Source: Shewanella sp. HN-41 | GTDB lineage: Bacteria; Pseudomonadota; Gammaproteobacteria; Enterobacterales; Shewanellaceae | Length of the DNA stretch: 64,000 nt | Direction of reading: 5' to 3' | Assembly (NCBI RefSeq): GCF_000217915.1 | Contig: NZ_AFOZ01000025.1 | Span: forward strand, 62,001 to 126,000 | Shown here: piece after piece, positions 8,742-18,100 of the stretch | Position numbering within the stretch: the first letter of the stretch is position 1 | How the letters are laid out: every line of letters starts with the position of its first letter | Translations under genes and position numbers: made by a program | The notes under the pieces: model-generated | The model's database searches: none | Seen by the model: the letters and a program-made list of their open reading frames with translations, nothing else | What the model was told of the DNA's origin: nothing

Positions 8742-9758
8742 TTATTGGGGATGCTTAATTCTCTCCGATAAATGCACAACAGAAATACCAAAATAGTCGG
8801 AGTTACCCCTGCCAGAGTTATCCCAGTGCAATAGGGCCCGATAATTGCCATAAACCAAATATTTTCGCCCTTTTACCCCATCGGGCATAATCAGTGAGGC
8901 GTTGAGATCTTCACGATTGGGGAGGTCCGTATTATCAAATTTGCGAACACCCAGACCTTGCCACTTAGCTAAGGATTGACGTTTATCCAAACCCACTAGC
9001 GCTAAATCAATGGTGGCAGGCGCTTGCACTTGTCTTCCCCAGGTATCATCCCCTTTCCAACCTTGCTGGTTTAGCAGATTTGCAGCTGTGGCAAACGCAT
9101 CACTTAGGTTACGCCAAATATCTTTCTTACCATCGCCGTCACCATCTTGAGCATAGGCAAGGAAATCCGTCGGCATAATCTGGGTTTGTCCCATTGCACC
9201 ATTCCAATTGCTTTTAAGATCGTCAAACCCCAAATGCTCTTTATCCATTATCGACAATGCTGCCATAAATTCTTGTTTATAAAAGTCTTGCCGCTCGCCA
9301 TTAAAGGCGTGTGATGCCGTCACAGATAATACGGGGTAATTCCCCGCGGCCTCACCAAAATCGGCGACTAATCCCCACAGCGCGACCAAAAACCTAGGCT
9401 GAACTTGATATTTATCAGCGATATGATTAAGCACTTGCTCATGTTCTTTAAACAAAACCCGTGCAGTATTCACTTTCCATTCGGGCACGACTTCGGGTAA
9501 AAAAGTATCGAGATTTTTAGCGTCTTCTGACTTGGTATTGTCCGCAGCAACGGCTTTTTTAAAACGTTTTATTTGGGGAAAAGCGGCATCTAAGGTGGTT
9601 TGGCTTATGCCCTTTGCACTTGCCTCTTGTTTTAACTGCATAAGATAATCGTTAAAGCTAAGATCTTCGCGATCCCCTTGCCCCAGCGCTGGCAGACTTA
9701 TCAGGGGCAAGATAGCGAATGTACATGCTGCAACACGGTAAATGATTGTTTTTGGCAT
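8742..9758 (-). CDS. MltB-family (SLT_2) lytic transglycosylase homologue lacking the catalytic Glu
   Basis: The product is 338 aa with an N-terminal signal peptide (cleavage near ALG-QG, residue 27). The family landmarks are all there: FDDLKSNWNGAMGQTQIMP, then DGDGDGKKDIW, then AANLLNQQGW. However, the segment that normally reads ALWG(I/L)E(S/T)xFG, where the Glu is the general acid/base, reads ALWGLVADFG, placing Val at residue 131 (codon GTC on the minus strand). If this alignment holds, the protein cannot cleave glycan by the usual mechanism and may act as a peptidoglycan-binding or scaffolding protein. Otherwise it would be a periplasmic murein transglycosylase. It is downstream of ycgL on the same strand. 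Confidence 0.85.
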   Translation of the reverse strand: MPKTIIYRVAACTFAILPLISLPALGQGDREDLSFNDYLMQLKQEASAKGISQTTLDAAFPQIKRFKKAVAADNTKSEDAKNLDTFLPEVVPEWKVNTARVLFKEHEQVLNHIADKYQVQPRFLVALWGLVADFGEAAGNYPVLSVTASHAFNGERQDFYKQEFMAALSIMDKEHLGFDDLKSNWNGAMGQTQIMPTDFLAYAQDGDGDGKKDIWRNLSDAFATAANLLNQQGWKGDDTWGRQVQAPATIDLALVGLDKRQSLAKWQGLGVRKFDNTDLPNREDLNASLIMPDGVKGRKYLVYGNYRALLHWDNSGRGNSDYFGISVVHLSERIKHPQ

Positions 9759-9782
9759 ATCCCTTTCCGCTGTGGTTATTTA

Positions 9783-10061
9783 TCAGTCTTTGATCCCAAG
9801 ACTGCGTTTATGCTCGGCCAATAAATTAACCTGTGGCGGCGGAATTTGTAAATAGTAGCCATTCGCTTCCATCTCAGTTCTGACCCTATGAATATCCGCC
9901 ATCCCTAATGACTCACGTTTAGCGATAGGAAATACCATGACTAATTGTGGCACACCAAACATGTCCATCAAGGCAACGGGGACATCTTCAAAACAATCTC
10001 GTTTCTTCACGAATAAGTAAGTGTCAGCTTTTCGACTACTTTTATAAACGGCACATAGCAT
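9783..10061 (-). CDS. ycgL: YcgL domain-containing protein (UPF0745)
   Basis: The product is 92 aa from the ATG at 10061, which gives the family N-terminus MLCAVYKSSRKADTYLF; a longer frame to 10100 adds 13 residues not seen in homologues. MVFPIAKRESLGMADI and the C-terminal QIPPPQVNLLAEHK block are family hallmarks. Function is unknown. It is divergent from minCDE, the usual position of ycgL in enterics and Shewanella, and lies 24 bases upstream of the MltB-like gene. Confidence 0.9.
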   Translation of the reverse strand: MLCAVYKSSRKADTYLFVKKRDCFEDVPVALMDMFGVPQLVMVFPIAKRESLGMADIHRVRTEMEANGYYLQIPPPQVNLLAEHKRSLGIKD

Positions 10062-10184
10062 AAGAGTATCAATATCCAATAGTTCAAACTTGCCAGTCAA
10101 TGGGGCACACTATAACATGGTCGCCTAGTAATTTAATTGTAAAATCAGCGAACCGACTGATGATTTCTTAAGAAGAGTGCCGGG

Positions 10185-10850
10185 ATGTCAAAACCTAGCT
10201 TAGAGTTAAAAGGTGCTTCTTTTACTCTTTCAGTACTTCATATTAATAGCAGCGACTTACATGCTGTCATGGCTGAATTAGATAGCAAATTGGCACAAGC
10301 CCCTCAATTTTTTCTGGGTGCTCCTTTAGTCGTTAATCTGAGTGCCATACAAGATAACGATTTCAATTTACATGGATTAAAAGAGTTATTGCTTTCCCGT
10401 CACTTAGTCATCGTGGGGATCACCGGGGCAACGACTGTGCTCAGCAATCAGGCTAAAGCCCTGGGATTAGCCATTGTAAAAGCCGGAAAACAAAGTACTA
10501 CCCCACCCCCTGCTCCGCGCCAAACCAAGATCGTCAAGCAGAATATCCGCTCGGGTCAGCAGGTCTACGCAAAAAATGGTGATTTAATCATATTTGGTGC
10601 GGTAGGTAATGGCGCTGAAGTCATTGCCGATGGTAGCATTCATATTTATGGCGCATTACGGGGAAAAGCCATGGCTGGCGCGGCGGGAGATCCGACTGCC
10701 GTCATCATAGCCCACTCCCTCGAGGCCGAACTCGTTTCGATAGCCGGGCAATATTGGCTCGCTGAAAATCTACAACAACATAGCACAGATAAAAGCGGCT
10801 GCATTCGCTTAAATGGCGAGTCGCTTATGGTTGAATCATTGCCCCTCTAA
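10185..10850 (+). CDS. minC: Septum site-determining protein MinC
   Basis: The product is 221 aa. The N-terminal FtsZ-inhibitory domain (residues 1-100, starting [11 protein letters not shown]) is joined by a Pro-rich linker (PPPAPRQ) to the C-terminal right-handed beta-helix domain with [16 protein letters not shown]. That domain dimerises and binds MinD. MinC blocks FtsZ polymerisation away from mid-cell. It is the first gene of minCDE, with minD starting 27 bases after its stop. Confidence 0.97.
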   Translation: MSKPSLELKGASFTLSVLHINSSDLHAVMAELDSKLAQAPQFFLGAPLVVNLSAIQDNDFNLHGLKELLLSRHLVIVGITGATTVLSNQAKALGLAIVKAGKQSTTPPPAPRQTKIVKQNIRSGQQVYAKNGDLIIFGAVGNGAEVIADGSIHIYGALRGKAMAGAAGDPTAVIIAHSLEAELVSIAGQYWLAENLQQHSTDKSGCIRLNGESLMVESLPL

Positions 10851-10877
10851 ATGGCAGAACAAAGGATAGAGAGAAAC

Positions 10878-11687
10878 ATGGCACAAATTATTGTTGTCAC
10901 TTCAGGTAAAGGCGGTGTAGGTAAAACCACATCGAGTGCTGCGATCGCCACCGGACTCGCAATGCAAGGACACAAGACTGTCGTTATCGATTTTGATATC
11001 GGTTTACGAAATCTCGATTTGATCATGGGTTGCGAGCGTCGTGTCGTTTATGACTTCGTTAATGTGATCAACGGTGAAGCCAATCTCAATCAGGCGCTCA
11101 TCAAAGACAAGCGCTGCGAAAAACTGTTTGTGTTACCCGCATCGCAGACCCGCGATAAAGATGCGCTAACCAAAGAAGGCGTGGGTCGTGTGCTCGATGA
11201 TTTAGCAAAAGACTTTGAATTTATCATCTGCGACTCCCCAGCAGGGATTGAGCAAGGCGCAATGATGGCACTGTATTTTGCCGATATCGCGATTGTCACC
11301 ACCAACCCAGAGGTGAGTTCGGTGCGCGACTCAGACCGTATATTAGGCATGTTACAGAGTAAATCCCGCCGTGCAGAGCTTAATTTAGAGCCCATAAAAG
11401 AGTTTTTACTGCTGACTCGCTATTCACCAAGTCGTGTAAAATCCGGTGAAATGTTAAGTGTTGACGATGTTAAGGAAATCCTTGCAATTGAATTGTTAGG
11501 AGTGATCCCAGAGTCACAATCAGTACTCAAAGCCTCAAACTCAGGCGTGCCTGTGATTATCGATCAAGAAAGCGATGCGGGCCTCGCCTACAGTGACACG
11601 GTCGCGCGCCTATTGGGTGAAGATGTCCCAGTACGCTTTATTACGGAAGAGAAGAAAGGTTTCTTACAACGGATATTTGGTAGCTAA
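10878..11687 (+). CDS. minD: Septum site-determining ATPase MinD
   Basis: The product is 269 aa from the ATG at 10878, preceded by AAGGATAGAGAG; a frame extending nine codons upstream is not needed. The deviant Walker [10 protein letters not shown] with its signature first Lys is at the N-terminus. Switch regions ([21 protein letters not shown]) and the C-terminal amphipathic membrane-targeting helix ([11 protein letters not shown]) are all present. MinD-ATP recruits MinC to the membrane and is released by MinE, producing the pole-to-pole oscillation. It is the middle gene of minCDE. Confidence 0.98.
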   Translation: MAQIIVVTSGKGGVGKTTSSAAIATGLAMQGHKTVVIDFDIGLRNLDLIMGCERRVVYDFVNVINGEANLNQALIKDKRCEKLFVLPASQTRDKDALTKEGVGRVLDDLAKDFEFIICDSPAGIEQGAMMALYFADIAIVTTNPEVSSVRDSDRILGMLQSKSRRAELNLEPIKEFLLLTRYSPSRVKSGEMLSVDDVKEILAIELLGVIPESQSVLKASNSGVPVIIDQESDAGLAYSDTVARLLGEDVPVRFITEEKKGFLQRIFGS

Positions 11688-11689
11688 TT

Positions 11690-11947
11690 ATGTCTTTACT
11701 CGACTATTTCAAAAGCAAGAAAAAGCCTAGCACTGCGGTAATGGCAAAAGAGCGCCTACAAATTATTGTGGCTCATCAACGTGGTCAGCGGGACACCCCC
11801 GATTATTTTCCACAGATGAAACAAGAAATTATTGCGGTTATTCGCAAATATGTGCAGATTTCTGATGATCAAGTGTCAGTGCAGTTAGATCAAAACGACG
11901 ATAACCTGTCGGTACTCGAGCTTAACGTTACTCTGCCCGACAGATAA
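11690..11947 (+). CDS. minE: Cell division topological specificity factor MinE
   Basis: The product is 85 aa, the normal length. It begins [16 protein letters not shown] (membrane-targeting and MinD-interacting N-terminus) and contains [12 protein letters not shown], the contact helix/strand for MinD, followed by the dimerisation domain. It starts two bases after the minD stop, so translation is probably coupled. A good terminator follows at 12012. Confidence 0.97.
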   Translation: MSLLDYFKSKKKPSTAVMAKERLQIIVAHQRGQRDTPDYFPQMKQEIIAVIRKYVQISDDQVSVQLDQNDDNLSVLELNVTLPDR

Positions 11948-12011
11948 GTTGGGCTTATCCCAAGCTAGTTCAAGGTGTGAACTTTGTCATCTCGAGCGAG
12001 TCTGGGTATAT

Positions 12012-12042
12012 ACGTCATCTCCAAATGGGGATGACGTTTTTT
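12012..12042 (+). terminator. Terminator of minCDE
   Basis: ACGTCATC (12012-12019) pairs with 12030-12037, with additional inner pairs and an AAAT loop. A run of six T follows (12037-12042). Confidence 0.85.
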
Positions 12043-12065
12043 GCCGCCTGTGTTTTACCTGAAGA

Positions 12066-13175
12066 CTAAAGCTCAAGTTTTGCTAATGACTCCGCGGCTA
12101 ATTCACCACGCCAAGCACATAACACTGCAGGTAAGTCCCCCTGCTGATTATCCCAACGCCACTGCAGGTACTCATGGATATGCCGTTTAGACGCTAGCAT
12201 TTCCTGTGGAACGTCATGACGTTCACACAATTCAGCTAAACAGGTTTTAATGCTCTTAAAAGCCGATTTGTAGCCGGATTTTAATGCTAATACATCGACT
12301 AACTCGGGTAAATTAACCAGATCCGCCGTTTGCATGATTCGCAGTATCTCTTTACCGTGAATACGCTTTTCCTGTTCGGTTAAGTCGTTAAGTTTGAGTA
12401 ACTCTGCGATGCTTTTAGGCTGTTTTTTCGCAAGGGCGATCAGCCCATGATCCTTAATCACAAAACCTAAGGCGAGATCACGGGCTAGGGCTTTCTCGAG
12501 GCGCCACTTAGCTAACACCTTAAGATAGGCTAATTGGATCTCATTCAATTGAAAGGCATTTTTAACCTTTAAATAGGCGGTATCTAGATCTGGGGCGGCT
12601 AAGCGCCCTTCTGTCATCCGCAGGCCTTCCTCGTATAACCAAGTTAATCGCCCCTGGGCACTCAATTTGGCTTCAAGTTGCGGATAGAGTTGATATAAGA
12701 AGAGGACATCGTTCGCGGCATAGGTCAGCTGCGCTTCACTTAAGGGACGTCGTATCCAATCGGTACGGGACTCTCCCTTATCGATCACTTCACCAAGGCA
12801 AGTTTCCACCAGCTTAGCGTAACCCACGCCATGGCCCATACCACACAAAGAGGCAGCAATCTGACTATCAAAGAGTGGCGAAGGCTGGCATTGGCCATAA
12901 TGGGCAAACACTTCCAAGTCTTCACTACAAGAATGCACTAACTTGATAATATTGGGATTATCGAGCAAGGCCCAAAATTGCGATAGATCGGGTAATGCCA
13001 CAGGATCGATCAAGGCTAAGGTGTGGCCATCATAGGCTTGAATGAGTCCTAATTTTGCATAATAAGTACGAGTACGAACAAACTCGGTATCTAAGACGAG
13101 TATTTTACTCTGTTGATATTGGGCGACGAGGGCATTAAGGCTCGCTGCATCGCTCACATAGTGAAACGCTGACAA
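12066..13175 (-). CDS. rnd: Ribonuclease D
   Basis: The product is about 369 aa from a TTG at 13175 that has a good Shine-Dalgarno sequence (CTGGAGAAG) and gives an N-terminus matching E. coli RNase D; another TTG at 13202 would add nine residues. The DEDD exonuclease motifs are visible: LDTEFVRTRTYY (Exo I), SCSEDLEVF (Exo II) and YAANDVLFLYQLY (Exo III, with the Tyr of DEDDy enzymes). The HRDC helical domains follow, and the C-terminal GYKSAFKSIK block matches the family. The enzyme trims the 3' ends of tRNA and other stable RNAs. It is downstream of fadD on the same strand, a conserved pairing, but a terminator separates them. Confidence 0.93.
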   Translation of the reverse strand: MSAFHYVSDAASLNALVAQYQQSKILVLDTEFVRTRTYYAKLGLIQAYDGHTLALIDPVALPDLSQFWALLDNPNIIKLVHSCSEDLEVFAHYGQCQPSPLFDSQIAASLCGMGHGVGYAKLVETCLGEVIDKGESRTDWIRRPLSEAQLTYAANDVLFLYQLYPQLEAKLSAQGRLTWLYEEGLRMTEGRLAAPDLDTAYLKVKNAFQLNEIQLAYLKVLAKWRLEKALARDLALGFVIKDHGLIALAKKQPKSIAELLKLNDLTEQEKRIHGKEILRIMQTADLVNLPELVDVLALKSGYKSAFKSIKTCLAELCERHDVPQEMLASKRHIHEYLQWRWDNQQGDLPAVLCAWRGELAAESLAKLEL

Positions 13176-13213
13176 ATTCTTCTCCAGTTCCTGTGGGGTC
13201 AATCACAGTCCAT

Positions 13214-13242
13214 AAAAACAAAAGCCGGCTAATTGCCGGCTT
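13214..13242 (-). terminator. Terminator of fadD
   Basis: On the minus strand, AAGCCGGC (13242-13235) pairs with 13229-13222 across an AATTA loop and TTGTTTTT follows. It lies between the fadD stop and the rnd start. Confidence 0.85.
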
Positions 13243-13247
13243 CAATC

Positions 13248-14921
13248 CTACGCGCGCTTAGCTTCGTCTCTAAGCTCTCGTCGCAAGATCTTACCCACGT
13301 TGGTTTTAGGTAACTCGTCCCTAAATTCTACCAGCTTCGGTACTTTATATCCCGTTAAATGAATACGACAATGCTTAATGATGTCATCTGCGGTTAAAGA
13401 TTTATCTTTTGCCACCACAAAAACCTTCACTAATTCACCACTGGCGTCGTTGGGTACACCCACGGCGGCCACTTCGATAACCTTAGGATGCAGGGCGACG
13501 ACCTCTTCCACTTCATTGGGGAAGACGTTAAAACCAGAAACCAAAATCATGTCTTTTTTACGATCGACAATATAGAAAAAGCCTTTTTCATCCATATAAC
13601 CAATGTCGCCCGTGGCTAACCAGCCATCTTTATCGATCACTTTGGCCGTTTCCTCTGGACGTTGCCAGTAGCCTTTCATGACCTGAGGGCCTTTACCAAA
13701 CAGTTCTCCGGTTTCACCTTGAGCTAAGATTTTACCATCATCATCGCGGATCTGGATGAGTGTCGAAGGAGCAGGGAAACCGATAGAACCGTTATAACCG
13801 TCTAAGTTATATGGGCAGCAAGTCAGCAACGGCGAGGCTTCGGTTAATCCATAGCCTTCGAGCAAACGGGTTTTAGTGATGCTTTGCCACTTATCGGCCA
13901 CGGCTCTTTGTACTGCCATGCCGCCACCAATCGACAATTTTAGACGGGAAAAATCAAGTTGTGAAAAATCTTCACTGTTTACTAGGGCATTAAATAACGT
14001 ATTCACCCCAGTTAATGCGGTAAAAGGGTATTTTTTAAGTTCCGCGACAAAGGCTGGAATATCACGGGGGTTAGTGATCAGCAGATTCTGGCTGCCCTTG
14101 TGCAGAAACAGTAGGCAATTCACTGTTAAAGCAAAAATATGGTACAGAGGCAATGCCGTAACGACAAACTCACTGCCATCATTTAAGGCTGGCGAATAAG
14201 CACCATCGGCCTGTAACACGTTAGCGACCACGTTTCCATGGGTCAGCATTGCTCCTTTAGATACCCCAGTAGTGCCACCGGTATATTGCAAAAAGGCAAG
14301 ATCATCATTAGTGATAATGGGTTTGACATACTGCATGCGTCGTCCACGGGAAAGTGTGTCGCGCATTGAAAGTGCGTGGGGTAAATCGTATTTAGGCACT
14401 AGTTTTTTAATGTATTTAACAACAAAATTCACTAAAGTGCGTTTCGGGGCACTCAGCAGATCACCAAGACCAGTAATGATCACGCTCTTAACGGGCGTCT
14501 GCTCAACCACCTCTTCCAAGGTGCGCGCAAAATTCGAGACAACGACTATGGCTTTGGCACCAGAATCGATTAGTTGATGCTTAAGCTCGCGGGGAGTATA
14601 GAGAGGATTGACGTTAACCACCACCATACCCGCACGTAAAATCCCGAAGAGGGCAATGGGGTATTGCAATAAATTGGGCATCATCAAGGCAACACGGTCA
14701 CCCTTTTCGAGCTTTAATTCATTTTGTAAATAGGCGGCAAAAGCACGGCTGTGCTCTTCTAATTTACGGTATGTGAGTATAGCTCCCATGTTGATAAATG
14801 CAGGTTGATCCGCATATTTAGCCACCGCCGTCTCAAACATATCGACGAGTGATGAATACTGATCCACATTTATCTCAGCAGGTACATCTTTTGGTAAATG
14901 ATTAATCCAAGGCTGATCCAC
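13248..14921 (-). CDS. fadD: Long-chain fatty acid--CoA ligase FadD
   Basis: The product is 557 aa, close to E. coli FadD (561). It is an ANL-superfamily adenylate-forming enzyme. The ATP P-loop [14 protein letters not shown], the A5 segment [25 protein letters not shown], the FACS signature around [19 protein letters not shown] and the C-terminal Lys ([13 protein letters not shown]) are all present. It activates imported long-chain fatty acids to acyl-CoA at the inner membrane for beta-oxidation. A possible PsrA/FadR-type palindrome lies upstream at 15039. Confidence 0.95.
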   Translation of the reverse strand: MDQPWINHLPKDVPAEINVDQYSSLVDMFETAVAKYADQPAFINMGAILTYRKLEEHSRAFAAYLQNELKLEKGDRVALMMPNLLQYPIALFGILRAGMVVVNVNPLYTPRELKHQLIDSGAKAIVVVSNFARTLEEVVEQTPVKSVIITGLGDLLSAPKRTLVNFVVKYIKKLVPKYDLPHALSMRDTLSRGRRMQYVKPIITNDDLAFLQYTGGTTGVSKGAMLTHGNVVANVLQADGAYSPALNDGSEFVVTALPLYHIFALTVNCLLFLHKGSQNLLITNPRDIPAFVAELKKYPFTALTGVNTLFNALVNSEDFSQLDFSRLKLSIGGGMAVQRAVADKWQSITKTRLLEGYGLTEASPLLTCCPYNLDGYNGSIGFPAPSTLIQIRDDDGKILAQGETGELFGKGPQVMKGYWQRPEETAKVIDKDGWLATGDIGYMDEKGFFYIVDRKKDMILVSGFNVFPNEVEEVVALHPKVIEVAAVGVPNDASGELVKVFVVAKDKSLTADDIIKHCRIHLTGYKVPKLVEFRDELPKTNVGKILRRELRDEAKRA

Positions 14922-15038
14922 AACTCTCTCCTAAATCCCCACAACTGCGGAAACGGTATCCATACAACCGTCAACACTCGATAAATACCGAGTTAAAATA
15001 CCGGCTTACATTTCTTGTTATTGATTAACTCGCCATAA

Positions 15039-15056
15039 ATCATACGAGCGTTTTAA
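15039..15056. promoter_or_regulatory. Possible fatty-acid regulator (PsrA-type) operator upstream of fadD
   Basis: ATCATACG-AG-CGTTTTAA is an imperfect 8-2-8 inverted repeat about 120 bases upstream of the fadD start. Its half-site form (NNNANACG) resembles PsrA boxes of fatty-acid regulons. This is a resemblance from memory, not a scored motif. Confidence 0.3.
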
Positions 15057-15117
15057 TTTTGATCATCATCACATAAAAAAACAAAAACCTAGTGCCTTTT
15101 TTGGTTAGCAAAAGTCA

Positions 15118-15984
15118 CTATTCAACAAAATCTCGGATCAATTGCGCCACCCCCTGCGCATTATCCATATGAACATGGTGATCCCCCTGGATAATGTGTT
15201 CAGAGAGATGTTTGAACCACACTCGCGCCCTAGGCAATGCACTCTGCAATTGGTTAAATCCCTGTTTCCCGCAAATCAATAGCGTTGCCACCGAGATATC
15301 CTGCATGAGTGCATCAACCTGGGCGAACGTTAATCGCATAGGTGAATCCAATTTCAACCTTGGATCGCTTCGCCAACCTATTCCATTCGCTTGTGGGCAC
15401 ATATTGCGCTCAAGTAACAATCGGCACCAAGGTTCTGCCAACCCCGTTAAATGTGCCCTCGCTCGCACCGCAATTTCGATACTGTCATAGATTTTTATCT
15501 GCCGATGCTGCTGGCTTAAGTGCTTTTCATGTTGATAAAAACTCTTTCGTAAGCGCGCCTTAGCTTGCGTCGGTGATTCAAATAATGGGCTTAACGCTTC
15601 AATCAAAATCAGTTTATTGACTTTTTCAGGGAATGCCGCCGTGTAGGCCGACGCAATGATCCCCCCGAGTGAGTGTCCAACCATGGCAAGCGGTTTCTGT
15701 GGTAAGACAGTCAACAAGGCGTCCAGATCATACAAGTAGTCAATCCAATGCAGCGGATAATGGCCCGGCCTGTGGGCTGAAAATCCGTGTCCGGGCCAAT
15801 CGATGGCAAGCACCTGATAATGAGGTAAATACTCAGCGAGCGGTTCAAAACTATTGGCGTTATCTAACCAGCCATGTAAGGCAAGCAATAACGGCTTATC
15901 CCTCGCCCCCCATAATCGACCACTCAGTTTGATATGGGGTAATACAAACTCAACTTGATTTTTGGGGGCGAAAGATTGCCACAT
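15118..15984 (-). CDS. Alpha/beta hydrolase
   Basis: The product is 288 aa, soluble, with no signal peptide. The fold markers are clear: the LALHGWLDNANSF oxyanion-loop region, AIDWPGHGFS, the nucleophile elbow MVGHSLGGIIAS (Ser in GHSLGG), and a C-terminal His in QGDHHVHMDNAQGV. The substrate cannot be read from the sequence. Homologues are carboxylesterases, thioesterases or haloperoxidase-like enzymes. It is upstream of fadD on the same strand with a 196-base gap, and downstream of the exported methyltransferase-like gene by 21 bases, with which it probably shares a transcript. Confidence 0.85.
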   Translation of the reverse strand: MWQSFAPKNQVEFVLPHIKLSGRLWGARDKPLLLALHGWLDNANSFEPLAEYLPHYQVLAIDWPGHGFSAHRPGHYPLHWIDYLYDLDALLTVLPQKPLAMVGHSLGGIIASAYTAAFPEKVNKLILIEALSPLFESPTQAKARLRKSFYQHEKHLSQQHRQIKIYDSIEIAVRARAHLTGLAEPWCRLLLERNMCPQANGIGWRSDPRLKLDSPMRLTFAQVDALMQDISVATLLICGKQGFNQLQSALPRARVWFKHLSEHIIQGDHHVHMDNAQGVAQLIRDFVE

Positions 15985-16005
15985 ATTGTCTCTGATGTCA
16001 GGTAA

Positions 16006-16818
16006 TTAACGTGCTTTTTTGATAAATTTGAGCGTCATGCGGTCACTTTCACCGATCGCTTGGTATTTTGCTTTATCGGTATCGCCCAAGGCATATGAGG
16101 GGGGAAGTGTCCAAACACCCTTAGTGTAATCCTTAGCATCCTTCGGGTTGGCGTTGATCTCTGAACTTTGATCTAAGGTAAAACCGACTTTTTCGGCTAA
16201 GGCAATCATCTCGGTTTGATCCATATAACCGCTGCTAAAACTCATCCCTTTATTGGCTCTGTGTTCAACGACACCAAACACACCACCGTCTTTGAGCACT
16301 TTATAGGAAGCAGCAAACACATTTTCCAGCTGATCTGTCGATGCCCAGTTATGTAGATTTCGGAAGGTTAACACCAGATCGGCACTGCCGTCAGCGCCGA
16401 GTTCCATCTTATGGGGCGGATCAAATGTGACAATTTTAGCCTTTCCAAACAAGCTTTTATTTGCCGTCATCCAAGTTTCAAACTTACTACCTGCATTGGC
16501 TCGATATTTATTTCCTGGGGTATCGGTCGCGGGTTGAGTCTCAAAACTGGCCGCAATATATTGGCCTTCTTTGGCTAAATATGGCCCCAAAATTTCACTA
16601 TACCAGCCATTACCAGGCCATAGTTCGACCACAGTTTGATTGGGGGATATGCCAAAAAATGTCAGGGTTTCTGCGGGGTGACGATAGATATCTCGACTGG
16701 CGTTTTTAGCTTGGCGAAATTCACTCTTGATAGCCTTGTCCAATCCATCATCGGCGTAAACTATGCCTGAACACAGGCCAGCAATGAGCATGCTGGCGAC
16801 TAATGTGACTTTTTTCAT
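16006..16818 (-). CDS. Exported class I SAM methyltransferase-like protein
   Basis: The product is 270 aa with a clear Sec signal peptide (MKKVTLVASMLIAGLCSGIVYA, cleavage after residue 22), so the mature protein should be periplasmic. The rest is a Rossmann methyltransferase fold: motif I TVVELWPGNGWYSEIL (residues 62-77), a later acidic turn, LVLTFRNLHNW (motif IV-like) and YKVLKDGGVFGVVEHR (motif VI-like). This is the predicted-methyltransferase family COG4798. S-adenosylmethionine is not known to be available in the periplasm, so the real activity is unclear. It is followed by the hydrolase gene. Confidence 0.85.
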   Translation of the reverse strand: MKKVTLVASMLIAGLCSGIVYADDGLDKAIKSEFRQAKNASRDIYRHPAETLTFFGISPNQTVVELWPGNGWYSEILGPYLAKEGQYIAASFETQPATDTPGNKYRANAGSKFETWMTANKSLFGKAKIVTFDPPHKMELGADGSADLVLTFRNLHNWASTDQLENVFAASYKVLKDGGVFGVVEHRANKGMSFSSGYMDQTEMIALAEKVGFTLDQSSEINANPKDAKDYTKGVWTLPPSYALGDTDKAKYQAIGESDRMTLKFIKKAR

Positions 16819-16958
16819 CGTAATTCTCCTTGGATACCGAACACTTAAGCTAGCAGCCTAATGCTTAAAAATCCAAGGAATAGCACAATAAGTTCATGAC
16901 TTGCGGTGTAAATATTTGTGAAATTTGCGCCTCAGCCTGTTTCGACAATCAGGTTGGA

Positions 16959-17621
16959 TTAATGGCGAGTGGCTAAATCGACTCGGCGCCAAGCTAAAAA
17001 CAAGGCGCAGGCACTGCAAAGTAGCCATAGGCCGACCCAAATCCACGCCGGGATCCATGAGTGCTCGGCCAACAATACCGCATCCCCTTGCCCATCCAAG
17101 CCTAGAAGCACGGTTGGACTAGCTAGGGCATTGAGCATAATCATCAGTCCTACGACCCGTAGAAACTGGGTTAGTATTTTGTTTTTATTCAGCTTTAATG
17201 GTAATAAAAAGATAATTGCCAACACGGCGAGTATGGCAAGCGTGAGCACATCCCTCCCCCAGAGCAACCCACTCAGCACGACTAACGCTCCAAGAAGAGC
17301 AAAACTGACTCTGATCCCCCTTGGCCACGTTGCTAATAAGTAGATTAAATATCCCCAGCAGGCCGCCCCCAAATACCCAGCAAAACCAATAAACAGCGGC
17401 GAACCGCCTTGGCTAAAGCAAAAACCGGCCCCATTGGGGAACAGCTGAATATGGCTCACAAGACCGCCACTTAAGACGGTTGCAATACCATGGGATAATT
17501 CATGGAAATAACTCTCGAGCCATTTGAATGGCACACTGAGATAGGGTATGCGAGTTAATAGCAAAGCCAAAACCAGTTCTATGATAAACAACCCAGGACT
17601 TGGGATACCTGAGGAGGTCAA
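16959..17621 (-). CDS. M50 family membrane metallopeptidase-like protein
   Basis: The product is 220 aa with about six hydrophobic segments. HELSHG (near residue 39) is the HExxH zinc motif in a membrane segment, and a Gly-rich loop follows (GFAGYLGAACWGY), as in the small M50B-like family. A C-terminal membrane region near residues 140-215 lacks an obvious NPDG motif, so the third ligand is uncertain. The only available start is a TTG at 17621, because a stop codon lies 49 codon-bases upstream in frame. Site-2-protease-like proteins cleave within membranes, but the substrate here is unknown. The gene follows the small gene at 17673 on the same strand. Confidence 0.75.
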   Translation of the reverse strand: MTSSGIPSPGLFIIELVLALLLTRIPYLSVPFKWLESYFHELSHGIATVLSGGLVSHIQLFPNGAGFCFSQGGSPLFIGFAGYLGAACWGYLIYLLATWPRGIRVSFALLGALVVLSGLLWGRDVLTLAILAVLAIIFLLPLKLNKNKILTQFLRVVGLMIMLNALASPTVLLGLDGQGDAVLLAEHSWIPAWIWVGLWLLCSACALFLAWRRVDLATRH

Positions 17622-17672
17622 ATCCGTTGGCTTTTTAGCAGAAAATACTGGATCTGATGGTTTTTTTGGCTG

Positions 17673-17981
17673 TCAGGCATATACATCCACGCCCACCATT
17701 TGCTGAATTTCTTCGCGCTTGGCGGCATGCTGAGTCTGTAGGTACTGGGCTATCGCCCCTTGGTGGCCGCGGGTATCTTGCTCATACTCGAGCTGAGCAC
17801 CGAGTCTTGACTGTAAATTTTTTGCTGAAGGGGATGAAGATCCATCTAAATTTAGGGCTGCAACGGCATCTTGCTCAATCACTGGGCGCGACAATTCAGG
17901 TGCGCTAAGCCCCTGGGCAATAGCGGGTCTATTACTCGCCACCGCATTGGTCAAACTCATTTGATTCACATTTATCTGCAT
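17673..17981 (-). CDS. Small protein of unknown function
   Basis: I do not recognise this 102-aa protein. It starts MQINVNQMSLTNAV at the ATG at 17981; a TTG one codon upstream is also in frame. The N-terminal half is low in charge and Ala/Pro/Ser-rich. The C-terminal half is a Gln-rich helix (YLQTQHAAKREEIQQM) ending VGVDVYA. There is no signal peptide or membrane segment. It lies 51 bases upstream of the M50-like gene and is probably co-transcribed with it. Its regular codon use and position suggest a real gene. Confidence 0.7.
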   Translation of the reverse strand: MQINVNQMSLTNAVASNRPAIAQGLSAPELSRPVIEQDAVAALNLDGSSSPSAKNLQSRLGAQLEYEQDTRGHQGAIAQYLQTQHAAKREEIQQMVGVDVYA

Positions 17982-18100
17982 CAAGATGCCTATTAAACAC
18001 TCAGCCTAGGTGAGTTCCAGTGTATTGCTTTCGCTGCCATACAAGCGCGAAACGAGGCTCAGATCCTAACGTCCTAACGCCGCGCCCTATGGTGAACAGA

